Part shown: in pieces, positions 45,783-54,477 of the stretch
Layout: each line of letters starts with the position of its first letter
Numbering within the stretch: the stretch's first letter is position 1
Assembly (NCBI GenBank): GCA_026225115.1
Contig: JAMFSE010000144.1
Coordinates: forward strand, 1 to 64,000
From: Rhodovastum atsumiense
Lineage (GTDB): Bacteria; Pseudomonadota; Alphaproteobacteria; Acetobacterales; Acetobacteraceae
Direction: 5' to 3'
Length of the DNA stretch: 64,000 nucleotides
The notes under the pieces: model-generated
Database searches by the model: none
What the model saw: only the letters and a program-made list of their open reading frames with translations
Told to the model about the DNA's origin: nothing
Position numbers and translations under genes: made by a program

Positions 45783-45919
45783 GGGAAGCACTTCTTTTTG
45801 TGAACAAAAAGAAGCAAAAAAACTTTTTTATTCTGGGACTGGGGCGTGACGCCGCCAGCGCCCATGGCCCGGAGTAGCAAAAGTTTTTTGGTTCTTTTTT
45901 TCAAAAAAGAACTACTTTC
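45783..45919 (+). repeat. Palindromic intergenic element, complete copy 9 (after kdpE)
   Basis: The third complete copy starts six bases after the kdpE stop and points away from it. CTTCTTTTTGT/ACAAAAAGAAG forms the first hairpin, and the core reads GGGACTGGGGC and GCCCATGGCCC. The far arm has TCTTTTTTTC and GAAAAAAGA type sequences. It ends about five bases before the next gene start, leaving no clear ribosome binding site there. Confidence 0.9.
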
Positions 45920-45924
45920 CTTCC

Positions 45925-48372
45925 ATGACTTCTGAGAGTTTTCCTACCCAATCGCGTGCCGTCATTATTGGAGGCGGAATTGTTGGTGTTTCGACCGCAT
46001 ATCATCTGGCCGGGCTGGGCTGGGAGGTGACGTTGCTGGAGCGGCACAGACTGACCTCGGGCAGCACGTTTCATGCGGCCGGGCTGGTGGGGCAGCTGCG
46101 TAGTTCCGCCAGCATTACGCAGTTGCTGGGAGAGTCCGTAAAACTCTACCGGCGGCTGGAGGAAGAGACCGGCCTTGCCACCGGCTGGAAGATGAATGGC
46201 GGGCTGCGGCTGGCCTGCACCAAGGAGCGTTGGACCGAGGTGAAGCGCCAGGCCACGACTGCGCGCTCCTTCGGGCTTGAGATGCATTTGTTGTCGGCAT
46301 CGGAGGCGCAGGCATTATGGCCGCTGATGAATGTGGATGATGTGATCGGCGCGGCGTTTTTGCCGACCGACGGCCAGGCCAATCCTTCGGATATCACGTT
46401 ATCAATGGCCAAGGGCGCGCGCACGCATGGGGCGCGGATTTTTGAGGATGTCGAAGTTACCCAAATTGAAACGAATGGCGGGCGTGCGAGCGCGGTTGTG
46501 ACGCAGCAGGGCCGAATCAATTGCGAGGCGGTGATTGTTTGCGCCGGACAATGGACGCGGGAGGTTTGCGGGCGGGTCGGTGTCAACGTGCCGCTGGTTT
46601 CGGTCGAGCATCAATATATCGTCACTGAAACGATACCGGGTGTAGCCCGGGATCTGCCGACTTTGCGCGATCCTGACCGGCTGACCTATTATAAGGAGGA
46701 GGTGGGCGGGCTGGTGATGGGGGGCTATGAGCCCAATCCAATTGCCTGGGCCGAGCACGGCATTCCGGAAAAATTCAATTATCAGCTGCTGAATTCCAAC
46801 TGGGATCATTTCCAGCCGATCATGGAACTGGCGATCGGCCGGGTGCCGGCGCTGGAAACGGCGGGCGTTAAAACCCTGATCAACGGGCCGGAGAGTTTTA
46901 CCCCGGACGGCAATTTCATTCTGGGCGAGGCGCCGGAGTTGCCTGGGCTGTTTGTCGGCGCCGGGTTCAACGCTTTCGGAATTGCGTCGGGGGGCGGTGC
47001 GGGGAAAATGCTGGCGGAATGGGTGGCGGGCGGCGAGCCTTCGGCGGATTTATGGCCGGTGGATATTCGCCGTTTTGGACGTAATCACGCGGACACCGCC
47101 TGGGTGCGCACGCGGACGCTGGAGGCCTATGCCAAGCATTACAGCATGGCCTGGCCGGCGGAAGAGTTCTCCTCCGGCCGGCCATTGCGGCGGTCCCCGC
47201 TCTACGAAAAATTGCGTGCGGCGAATGCCTCCTTCGGCGAAAAGCTGGGATGGGAGCGGCCAAATTGGTTTGCGGCGCCGGGTGAGACGCCGGCGGATAT
47301 CTACACCTATGAGAAACCCAACTGGTTTGCCGCAGTGGCGCGCGAGCATAAAAATACCCGCGAGAATGTCTCCATTTTCGACCAGAGTTCGTTTGCCAAA
47401 TTTCTCGTCATCGGCCGGGATGCCGAGGCTGCGCTGTCCTGGATCTGTTCCAATGATGTTGCGCGCGCGCCTGGCGCGCTGACCTATACGCAAATGCTGA
47501 ATGCACGCGGCGGCATTGAATGTGACCTGACCGTCGCGCGGCTGGCGGACCAAAAATTCTATATCGTCACCGGAACCGGATTTGCGACGCATGATGCCAA
47601 TTGGATCTCCCGCAATATTCCGGCGGGCATGGATGCGCGGCTTGTCGATGTCACTTCCGCCTACGCCTGTTTTGCGTTGATGGGGCCAAATGCGAGGACG
47701 GTGCTGGAAATTTTGACAGCCGATGATGTGTCCAATGCGGCGTTTCCCTTCGGCACGGTGCGTGAGATAAAAGTCGCGGGTGCGCCATTGCTGGCTTTGC
47801 GGGTAACCTATGTGGGCGAGCTCGGCTGGGAACTGCATGTGCCGACCGAATTTGCGGTCACAGTCTATGATGCTTTGATGCAGGCGGGTTCTGCCCATGG
47901 CATCATGAATGCCGGCTACCGCGCCATAGAAACCTTGCGGCTGGAAAAAGCCTATCGCGCCTGGGGCTCGGACATCGGACCTGACCACACGCCGTTGGAA
48001 GCCGGGCTCGGCTGGGCGGTGAAGCTGAAAAAAGACATTCCATTTCTGGGCCGCGCGGCGCTGCAGGCGCAGGCCGCCGCCCCGCAGACAAAACAATTTG
48101 CCGGCTTTACCGTCGATGATCCGGAAATCATCCTGCTCGGCCGGGAAACGATCTATCGGGACGGCGTTCGGGTTGGCTGGCTGTCCTCCGGAGGCTACGG
48201 CCACACAATCGGCAAGCCGATCGGCTATGGTTACGTCCGTACCCCGGACGGCGTGGATGCGGCATTTATCCATTCCGGGTCGTATGAACTCGAAGTCGCC
48301 ACGGCCCGCATTCCCTGCACTGCACATCTTTTTCCGTTATGGGATCCGAAAATGCAAAGGGTCAAACAATGA
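45925..48372 (+). CDS. FAD-dependent dimethylglycine/sarcosine dehydrogenase-like protein with GcvT domain
   Basis: The 815-residue protein has an N-terminal FAD-binding DAO domain with GGGIVG at residues 16-21 and FHAAGLVGQLRSS. A middle linker with FSSGRPLRRSPLYEKL is followed by a C-terminal GcvT-like folate-binding aminomethyltransferase domain, with GYRAIETLRLEKAYRAWG. This is the dimethylglycine/sarcosine dehydrogenase layout: it oxidises N-methyl groups and passes one-carbon units to tetrahydrofolate. The exact substrate is not determinable. No other glycine-betaine gene is adjacent. Confidence 0.9.
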   Translation: MTSESFPTQSRAVIIGGGIVGVSTAYHLAGLGWEVTLLERHRLTSGSTFHAAGLVGQLRSSASITQLLGESVKLYRRLEEETGLATGWKMNGGLRLACTKERWTEVKRQATTARSFGLEMHLLSASEAQALWPLMNVDDVIGAAFLPTDGQANPSDITLSMAKGARTHGARIFEDVEVTQIETNGGRASAVVTQQGRINCEAVIVCAGQWTREVCGRVGVNVPLVSVEHQYIVTETIPGVARDLPTLRDPDRLTYYKEEVGGLVMGGYEPNPIAWAEHGIPEKFNYQLLNSNWDHFQPIMELAIGRVPALETAGVKTLINGPESFTPDGNFILGEAPELPGLFVGAGFNAFGIASGGGAGKMLAEWVAGGEPSADLWPVDIRRFGRNHADTAWVRTRTLEAYAKHYSMAWPAEEFSSGRPLRRSPLYEKLRAANASFGEKLGWERPNWFAAPGETPADIYTYEKPNWFAAVAREHKNTRENVSIFDQSSFAKFLVIGRDAEAALSWICSNDVARAPGALTYTQMLNARGGIECDLTVARLADQKFYIVTGTGFATHDANWISRNIPAGMDARLVDVTSAYACFALMGPNARTVLEILTADDVSNAAFPFGTVREIKVAGAPLLALRVTYVGELGWELHVPTEFAVTVYDALMQAGSAHGIMNAGYRAIETLRLEKAYRAWGSDIGPDHTPLEAGLGWAVKLKKDIPFLGRAALQAQAAAPQTKQFAGFTVDDPEIILLGRETIYRDGVRVGWLSSGGYGHTIGKPIGYGYVRTPDGVDAAFIHSGSYELEVATARIPCTAHLFPLWDPKMQRVKQ

Positions 48373-48390
48373 AGCCGTTTCCAGCTGGGA

Positions 48391-48412
48391 AAATGTCACA
48401 CGTGTGACATTT
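48391..48412. promoter_or_regulatory. Perfect 22-bp palindrome
   Basis: AAATGTCACAC is followed immediately by its exact reverse complement, GTGTGACATTT, 19 bp after the dehydrogenase stop. With no loop it looks more like a dimeric-regulator operator than a terminator, though it could also form a short hairpin ending in T residues. It lies 200 bp upstream of the patatin gene. Confidence 0.6.
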
Positions 48413-48611
48413 TGGGCCTAACTATATGTTATATATACTAACTTTATAAGTTATCCACAGGTGAAGTATAATGATTTCCCCAGTCTCCCCATAATAATTT
48501 CAATTGATTTCGTTTAGAAATCGATATAAGCGGGCCAGCGGCCGCATCGATAAAAACAGTCGTGCCGATATTGGCTGACGCGCCTTCCAATACGCGAAAG
48601 ATGGGGAAGAG

Positions 48612-49796
48612 ATGACATATAAAATTCTGACTCTCGATGGCGGCGGCGTGTGGGCCTTGATCGAGGTCAAAGCGCTGATCAGCATATTTGGCGGCCAGAT
48701 GCGCGGCAACGAGGTGCTGAAGCAATTTGACCTGGTCGCCGCCAATTCGGGCGGCAGCATCGTTCTGGGCGGGCTGGTCGAGAATGTGACGCTGCAGGAA
48801 CTCCTCAATTATTTCATGGATGCGGCAAATCGGAACGCGATTTTCTCTCCGACGAGCTCGTTTGTCGACAATAGCCTGGAGAAACTGCTGGGCTTTGGTC
48901 CGAAATATAGCGCCACCGCCAAATTGCCCGCTCTGGAAAGCTTGCTGCCGCAAACCGGCAATAAAGCATTGCGGGGCATCAACGAAGAACTGTTCGGCCC
49001 GCGCGGTGATCCCGTACGGTTGATGATCGTGGGGTTCGATTACGACCGTAACCGCGGCACTTATTTCCGCTCAACAGCGGTCGGCTCGCCTTGCCTCGGC
49101 ATTGCCAATGCGGCCGATATCACGCTGGCCGAGGCGATCCACGCCTCCACCAACGCGCCGGTGAACTATTTTGATGGCCCGGCAATTTTTCCGGCGCGCA
49201 GCGTGCGCTACTGGGATGGCGGCACCAGCGGCAATAACAACCCGGTGCTGGCGGCGGCGACCGAGGCGCTGGTCATTGGTCAAACACCCGAGAATATCGC
49301 CGCGTTAAGTCTTGGCACCGGGACGGTGCAGCTTTTGCCAGGCGTGCAGGGCCAGCCGGATTCGCCCTTCTATGCGGCGTGGCAAAACTCCGGGCTTGCC
49401 GGCGATCTTGGCAAGATCGCCAGTTCGATCCTGGACGATCCTCCGGATTCCGCCAGTTTTATCGCCCATGTCATGACCGCGGGCGCGAGTGCGCCGCCGG
49501 CCGGTGCTGTCAGCCGGATCGTGCGGCTGAACCCCGTCATTGCCCCGATAACCGTTGGCGGTCAGCTGCAGCCACCGGGCGGCATGTCGGTTGCGCAGTT
49601 CCAATATCTCTGCGGTATCGGGATTGACGCGCTGCTGCCGAACGAGGTGAATTCGATCGCCGCTTATGCGGATTTATGGCTTGCCGGCCAGGCGCCGAAT
49701 CAGCTGATCCATAATGATAATGCAACGCCGCCGGTGACAATCGGCCAGGCCGATTTCCCGACCGCGCTAGCCGCCTGGAATGTCATAAAAAACTGA
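48612..49796 (+). CDS. Patatin-like phospholipase
   Basis: The 394-residue protein has no signal peptide or membrane segment. The oxyanion motif is DGGGVW at residues 9-14, and the likely Ser is S46 in the elbow AANSGGS, where the usual residue at the first Gly position is Asn-adjacent Ala. The dyad Asp is D202 in WDGGTSGNNNPV. It would hydrolyse acyl esters of phospholipids. GGGGAAGAG lies upstream of the ATG. The 239-bp gap before it is AT-rich and holds a palindrome and a DnaA-box-like TTATCCACA at 48451-48459. A bacteriotoxin or lipid-turnover role is possible. Confidence 0.85.
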   Translation: MTYKILTLDGGGVWALIEVKALISIFGGQMRGNEVLKQFDLVAANSGGSIVLGGLVENVTLQELLNYFMDAANRNAIFSPTSSFVDNSLEKLLGFGPKYSATAKLPALESLLPQTGNKALRGINEELFGPRGDPVRLMIVGFDYDRNRGTYFRSTAVGSPCLGIANAADITLAEAIHASTNAPVNYFDGPAIFPARSVRYWDGGTSGNNNPVLAAATEALVIGQTPENIAALSLGTGTVQLLPGVQGQPDSPFYAAWQNSGLAGDLGKIASSILDDPPDSASFIAHVMTAGASAPPAGAVSRIVRLNPVIAPITVGGQLQPPGGMSVAQFQYLCGIGIDALLPNEVNSIAAYADLWLAGQAPNQLIHNDNATPPVTIGQADFPTALAAWNVIKN

Positions 49797-49798
49797 CG

Positions 49799-50272
49799 TC
49801 AGCTTGCCGGTGCGAAGGCGAAATGCACCGCGTCGGCGTCACATGCAGCGGCGGGGAAGGTCCAACGGATCGAGACGTTGCTCTTTCCCTGGCCGCCGAG
49901 CACGCCCCAGGAAGCCATGGGAAATCCGGAATGATCCGGGTCCGCCGCGGGATGCACGATCGCGACATGGCCGTTGGTGTGGGTGCCGTAACCCGCGTCA
50001 AGCTCGGCCAATGTCATGCCCGCCACGACCAACCCGTCCTTGGCCCATAACATCGCGGTTACCGGATTCGTCGTGGTTTTTGTAAATGGCGCGGCCGGGA
50101 ACGCATCGACTATCTCGTCGGCGTCGAGACCGGGGTCGATCGGGACGCCGAATTTTCCGGCGACTTTCTTCACGAAAGCATTGCAGTCACGCATCACGGG
50201 GTCATTGGCGCGATCGAGCGAGAGGCAATAATTCAAAATGTCAGCGCTGATCGAATCCGGCGTCGTGTCCAT
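49799..50272 (-). CDS. Hypothetical protein, possible NlpC/CHAP-like cysteine amidase
   Basis: The 157-residue protein has no signal peptide. C30 in MRDCNAFVKKVA, and H102 and H107 in NGHVAIVHPAADPDH, fall where a papain-fold amidase has Cys and His, and the C-terminal FPAAACDADAVHFAF is a possible strand-rich end. I do not recognise a named family, so this is tentative. GGAGG precedes the ATG. It is convergent with, and two bases from, the patatin gene, which may be functional or accidental. Confidence 0.6.
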   Translation of the reverse strand: MDTTPDSISADILNYCLSLDRANDPVMRDCNAFVKKVAGKFGVPIDPGLDADEIVDAFPAAPFTKTTTNPVTAMLWAKDGLVVAGMTLAELDAGYGTHTNGHVAIVHPAADPDHSGFPMASWGVLGGQGKSNVSIRWTFPAAACDADAVHFAFAPAS

Positions 50273-50386
50273 TCATCCTCCAGTTCAAATATTGAAATCG
50301 TTCCACTCCTGACCGTCGATTCCGGGATCCGGAGATATCTCTCTAACTTTGCCGGCGGCCTAGCCTTTTTGTCTAGAACAGTTGCT

Positions 50387-51397
50387 TCAGAACCCAGCCA
50401 GAAAGACGGTGGCTTGGCTGGGGGCGGAGGAGGCCAAGCCGGTGCCGGAGATGTAGCCGACGATATCCGCATCCGGCGTTGCGCGTTCCAGGTCGCGTTC
50501 GATGAGATGGTAGTCCGGCGGGTAGAAGGCCAGCGTGATCTTGCCGGAATTGAGCGCCGGTTTCGGCAGTGCCTGCCAGCAGCGGCGCATGGCTTCGGGC
50601 GGAATCAGCTCATCATGGCCGCCGTAGAGAAACAACGCCGGTTGATTGAAAGCGGCGCAGGCGGCCTGCGCCTGGCCCATCAGTCTCACCAACCCGGCGA
50701 CGTTATCCACGCGCGGGGCGTGGATGGTCAGCGGGTCTTCGCCGAAGGCGATCAGCGCCGGCATATTATCGCTCGCCATCACATGCACCGAGCCGCCGGT
50801 GACGCGCTTGCCGGGGTAGGTCAGCCGCGCCAGATCCATGCTGGCGCGCAGCATCGGGTTGAGCGCCTTGCCGCCCCAAACGGCAGGGGCTGAGAGAATA
50901 TAGCCATCCACCGGCGGCGGGTTGGGCGAGGCACCGAGCAGGATGCCGACGGCGCCGCCCATGCTCTCGCCCATGATGAGAAGCTTGGTGGTCGGATATT
51001 GGCCCCGAAGCTGGATTGCCATGTCGCGGGCCTCGTTCACCAGCGTTGCGGTGCCGGGCCAATGCCCGCGATTGACGGTGGCGCCGAAGCTGGACTGGTC
51101 CGGCGCATAGACGGCGATGCCCTGGGTATTCAGCACTTTTGCCAGCATCGCCCAGCCGTCCCGGCTATCGGTATAGCCGTGCAAGGCCAGCACCACGGCC
51201 TGCGGCGCCCCGGCCGGAAGATAGCTGCGATAGGGCAGCCTGGCGCCGTCGGGGAGGTTGAAATAACCGCTGGTGATGATGGGGCGCTGCGGTGTGCCCT
51301 TGGGGATCCCGAAGGGAATGGCGCAGGCGGCGAGCGTGGCTGCCAGGATGCCGGCGAGAAGGTTCAAAGTAATCGGCGCAGGTCGCTTTGTTGCCAT
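50387..51397 (-). CDS. Predicted lipoprotein alpha/beta hydrolase (monoacylglycerol lipase-like)
   Basis: From the ATG at 51397 the protein has 336 residues, with a lipoprotein signal ending in LAAC (C25). The hydrolase core has LALHGYTDSRDGW and the nucleophile S145 in GESMGG. Serine-aminopeptidase S33/lysophospholipase-like. It is probably anchored to a membrane by the lipid and acts in the periplasm on lipids or esters. A TTG-initiated longer frame to 51427 is less likely. The 110-bp gap to the upstream small protein gene shows nothing notable. Confidence 0.85.
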   Translation of the reverse strand: MATKRPAPITLNLLAGILAATLAACAIPFGIPKGTPQRPIITSGYFNLPDGARLPYRSYLPAGAPQAVVLALHGYTDSRDGWAMLAKVLNTQGIAVYAPDQSSFGATVNRGHWPGTATLVNEARDMAIQLRGQYPTTKLLIMGESMGGAVGILLGASPNPPPVDGYILSAPAVWGGKALNPMLRASMDLARLTYPGKRVTGGSVHVMASDNMPALIAFGEDPLTIHAPRVDNVAGLVRLMGQAQAACAAFNQPALFLYGGHDELIPPEAMRRCWQALPKPALNSGKITLAFYPPDYHLIERDLERATPDADIVGYISGTGLASSAPSQATVFLAGF

Positions 51398-51450
51398 CGC
51401 TTTTAGGGCTATCATCAGACGCGCCAACTCCCAACCCGTGAGGCCGATAA

Positions 51451-51648
51451 ATGCCCGAAGGCTCGAAAACGCCGACCGAAATTATCCAGACCAAAACCCG
51501 CACGGTCTCCTGCGATGGCGGCAACGGCGCTTACGGTCATCCAAAGGTGTTTTTACGCATTTCGCCGGATCTGCCGGAACAACAAATCATGTGCCCGTAT
51601 TGTTCAAGGCTTTTCGTGCTGGAGGGTAGCGGGAGCGAGGCGCATTGA
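51451..51648 (+). CDS. CHCC zinc-finger protein
   Basis: The 65-residue protein has the CHCC pattern of the NDUFS6-like zinc-finger family: C21, H30, C48 and C51 in VSCDGGNGAYGHPKVF and MCPYCSRLFVL. Bacterial members are small, widely conserved in alphaproteobacteria and poorly understood. The mitochondrial relative is a complex I subunit. Its stop overlaps the polA start, so the two are coupled. Confidence 0.88.
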   Translation: MPEGSKTPTEIIQTKTRTVSCDGGNGAYGHPKVFLRISPDLPEQQIMCPYCSRLFVLEGSGSEAH

Positions 51649-54419
51649 ACGAGTCTAAGCTGAGCGCGCAGTCGCACGACGCCAGCACCCCGGTGCGGCT
51701 GGTGCTGGTGGACGGCTCCGGCTTCATCTTCCGGGCCTTTCACGCATTGCCGCCGATGAGCCGCCCGGACGGCACGCCGGTCAACGCGGTGTTCGGCTTC
51801 TGCAACATGATCACGCGGCTGATGAAGGAGCATACCGGCACCCATCTGGCAGTGATTTTCGATGCAGGCAGCAAGACCTTCCGGAACCGGATGTATGACC
51901 AGTACAAGGCCAACCGGTCCGAACCGCCCGATGAGCTGATCCCGCAATTTGCACTGATCCGGGAAGCGACGCGGGCCTTTGGCCTGCCCTCGATCGAGCT
52001 TGCCGACTGGGAGGCCGATGATTTGATCGCCGCCTATGCCAAGGCGGTGAAGGAAATTGGCGGCGAGGCAATCATCGTCTCATCCGACAAGGATTTGATG
52101 CAGCTGCTGGGCCCGGCGGTCACCATGCTGGACCCGATGAAGAACACGCCGATTGGCCTCGCTGAAGTGGAGGCCAAATTCGGCGTGACGCCGGATAAGG
52201 TGATCGAGGTGCAGGCGCTGATCGGCGATTCGGTGGACAACGTGCCGGGCGTGCCGGGCATCGGTCCGAAAGGTGCGGCGCAGCTGATCAATGAATACGG
52301 CACGCTGGAGGCGGTGCTGGAAGCAGCACCCGGCATGAAGCCGAGCAAGCGCCGCGACATGCTGATCGAGCACGCGGACAAGGCGCGGATTTCCAAAGAA
52401 CTGGTGATTTTGCGCGACGATGCGCCGCTGCCGGAGGCGATCGAGGATCTGGTGCTGCGGCGCTGGGACGACAAGATTTTAAGCGATTTCTTCGATGTGC
52501 AGAATTTCAAAAGCATCAAGCACCGGCTGGCGCTGATCGATATCGGCAAGGACGAACCCGAGCCCGAGACCGTTGCCGCTCTGGACCCGCACGGCGCCGA
52601 TGCGCCGTTTTCCGGCTATCAGACCATCACGACCGCAGCGCAGTTGGAGGCTGTGATCGTCGCCGCCCGCACGGCCGGACGGGTTGCCGTAAAAACCCAG
52701 ACCGACCGGCTGGACAGTTTCAATTCGAGCCTGATCGGGATCGCGCTGGTAACGGCGCCGGGGCAGGGGGGGTATATTCCGGTCGGCCACCACCTTGGCC
52801 TGGATGACGCACCGCAATTGCCGATGGTGGAGGTTTTGCAGGCGCTGCGGCCGCTGCTGGCGGATGCCGGGGTTTTGAAAATTCTGCACGACGCCAAGTT
52901 CGGGATCGAGGTGTTGAATCGGGCCGGGGTGGAAACGATCTGGCCGGTGGATGACGCCATGGTGATCTCCTACACGCAGGATGCCGGCCGGCACGCGCAT
53001 GCGCTGGAAGAACTCTCGGCGCTGCATCTCGGCCATACGCCGGTCAGCCTCGATGCGGTTACCGGAACCGGGCGCAACCGGCTGTCTTTTGCCAACGTGC
53101 CTGTCGATCGCGCCACTGGCTTCGTGGCTGAGGATGCGGATGTGGCGCTGCGGCTATGGCTGGCGCTGAAGCCGCAATTGCGCGGCAATAAAGCGTTGGC
53201 CTTGTATGAGCTGACAGAGAAGAAGATGATCCCGGTGCTGGTGGCCATGGAAGAGGCCGGGGTGCGGGTGGATCGCGGCGATCTGCAGGCGATGTCGAAG
53301 GAATTCGAAGGCCGGATGGCGGATTTCGAGACCGAGATTTTTCGGCTCGCCGGGCAGAAATTCAATACCGGCAGTCCGAAGCAGCTCGGCGAGATATTGT
53401 TTGAAACTTTGCGGCTGCCGGGTGGTAAAAAGAGCAAACTCGGCGCCTGGGGCACGGATTCCGGCGTGCTGGAGGGGCTCGCCGAACAAGGCCATGAGAT
53501 CGCGCAGCGCGTGCTGGACTGGCGGCAGCTATCGAAGCTGAAATCGACCTATGCCGATGCGCTGGTCGAGAAAATCGACCCGGCGACGGGCCGCGTCCAC
53601 ACCAGTTTCGCGATGGCGGCGACCACCACCGGACGGATATCTTCCACAGATCCAAATCTTCAAAACATCCCGATTCGTACGATAGAGGGCGCGCGTATTC
53701 GCAAGGCATTTATTGCCGCTCCCGGACATTCTCTGATTTCGGCCGATTATTCGCAGATCGAGCTGCGGCTGCTGGCGCATGTTGCGAATATCCCAGCGCT
53801 GAAAGATAGTTTTTCAAAGGGTGAGGATATTCACGCGCGCACGGCCTCGGAAGTGTTCGGCGTGCCGATGGCCGATATGGACGGCGCTACGCGCAGGCGC
53901 GCCAAGGCGATTAATTTCGGTATTATCTATGGCATTTCCGCCTTTGGCCTGGCGCGGCAGCTCAACATTACCGGCGGCGAGGCGAAGATTTATATCGACG
54001 CCTATTTCCAGCGCTATCCGGAAATTCGCGATTATATGGAAAATACCAAGGAACAGGCGCGCATCGACGGCTATGTGCTGACTCCCTTCGGCCGCAAATG
54101 CTGGGTGCCGCGCATCAAGGACAAGATGCATGGGCTGCGGGCGTACGCGGAACGGCAGGCGATCAACGCGCCGCTGCAGGGCGGGGCCGCGGATGTGATT
54201 AAACGGGCGATGATTATATTGCCTGCGGCTTTGCAGACGGCAAAATTATCTGCGCGGCTGATTTTGCAGGTACATGACGAATTGTTGTTTGAGGCACCGG
54301 AGGAAGAGGCGCAGGCGACCGCAGAAATTGCGAAGGTAGTTATGCAGAATGCGGTGTCGCTGTCGGTTCCGTTGACGGTGGAAACGGGCATCGGCAGCAA
54401 CTGGGGAAGCGCGCATTAA
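51645..54419 (+). CDS. polA: DNA polymerase I with degenerate 3'-5' exonuclease site
   Basis: The 924-residue protein has a 5' nuclease domain (LVDGSGFIFRAFHALP, ADDLIAAYA, PGVPGIGPKGA), a DnaQ-like domain and the polymerase domain. The polymerase domain has motif A ISADYSQIELRLLA, motif B RRRAKAINFGIIYGIS and motif C LQVHDELLFEAP. In the DnaQ-like domain the expected Asp-x-Glu is Lys350-Thr-Gln352 and the Exo II Asp is Gly420, while the Exo III segment FVAEDADVALRLW remains. Proofreading is therefore probably lost. The TTG start at 51645 overlaps the zinc-finger gene stop. It works in repair and Okazaki fragment processing. Confidence 0.95.
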   Translation: MNESKLSAQSHDASTPVRLVLVDGSGFIFRAFHALPPMSRPDGTPVNAVFGFCNMITRLMKEHTGTHLAVIFDAGSKTFRNRMYDQYKANRSEPPDELIPQFALIREATRAFGLPSIELADWEADDLIAAYAKAVKEIGGEAIIVSSDKDLMQLLGPAVTMLDPMKNTPIGLAEVEAKFGVTPDKVIEVQALIGDSVDNVPGVPGIGPKGAAQLINEYGTLEAVLEAAPGMKPSKRRDMLIEHADKARISKELVILRDDAPLPEAIEDLVLRRWDDKILSDFFDVQNFKSIKHRLALIDIGKDEPEPETVAALDPHGADAPFSGYQTITTAAQLEAVIVAARTAGRVAVKTQTDRLDSFNSSLIGIALVTAPGQGGYIPVGHHLGLDDAPQLPMVEVLQALRPLLADAGVLKILHDAKFGIEVLNRAGVETIWPVDDAMVISYTQDAGRHAHALEELSALHLGHTPVSLDAVTGTGRNRLSFANVPVDRATGFVAEDADVALRLWLALKPQLRGNKALALYELTEKKMIPVLVAMEEAGVRVDRGDLQAMSKEFEGRMADFETEIFRLAGQKFNTGSPKQLGEILFETLRLPGGKKSKLGAWGTDSGVLEGLAEQGHEIAQRVLDWRQLSKLKSTYADALVEKIDPATGRVHTSFAMAATTTGRISSTDPNLQNIPIRTIEGARIRKAFIAAPGHSLISADYSQIELRLLAHVANIPALKDSFSKGEDIHARTASEVFGVPMADMDGATRRRAKAINFGIIYGISAFGLARQLNITGGEAKIYIDAYFQRYPEIRDYMENTKEQARIDGYVLTPFGRKCWVPRIKDKMHGLRAYAERQAINAPLQGGAADVIKRAMIILPAALQTAKLSARLILQVHDELLFEAPEEEAQATAEIAKVVMQNAVSLSVPLTVETGIGSNWGSAH

Positions 54420-54421
54420 GG

Positions 54422-54465
54422 AAAGATGGATTGCTTCGGCGGCTGCGCCGTCTCGCAATGACGGT
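54422..54465. repeat. GTCATTGCGAGC...GAAGCAATCCATC repeat, copy 2 (inverted)
   Basis: AAGATGGATTGCTTCGGCGG and TCTCGCAATGACGG after the polA stop are the inverted version of the repeat at 23403-23446, with an internal difference. It is a common alphaproteobacterial repeat. Confidence 0.75.
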
Positions 54466-54477
54466 TTTTGGCGCGGA

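Noticed and set aside
47050-48327. 425-codon minus-strand frame over the dehydrogenase gene
   Set aside because: No domain, antisense composition and complete overlap with a well-supported gene.
48451-48459. Possible replication origin at TTATCCACA
   Set aside because: Only one DnaA box and no dnaA, hemE, parAB or box cluster nearby; best treated as a single motif.
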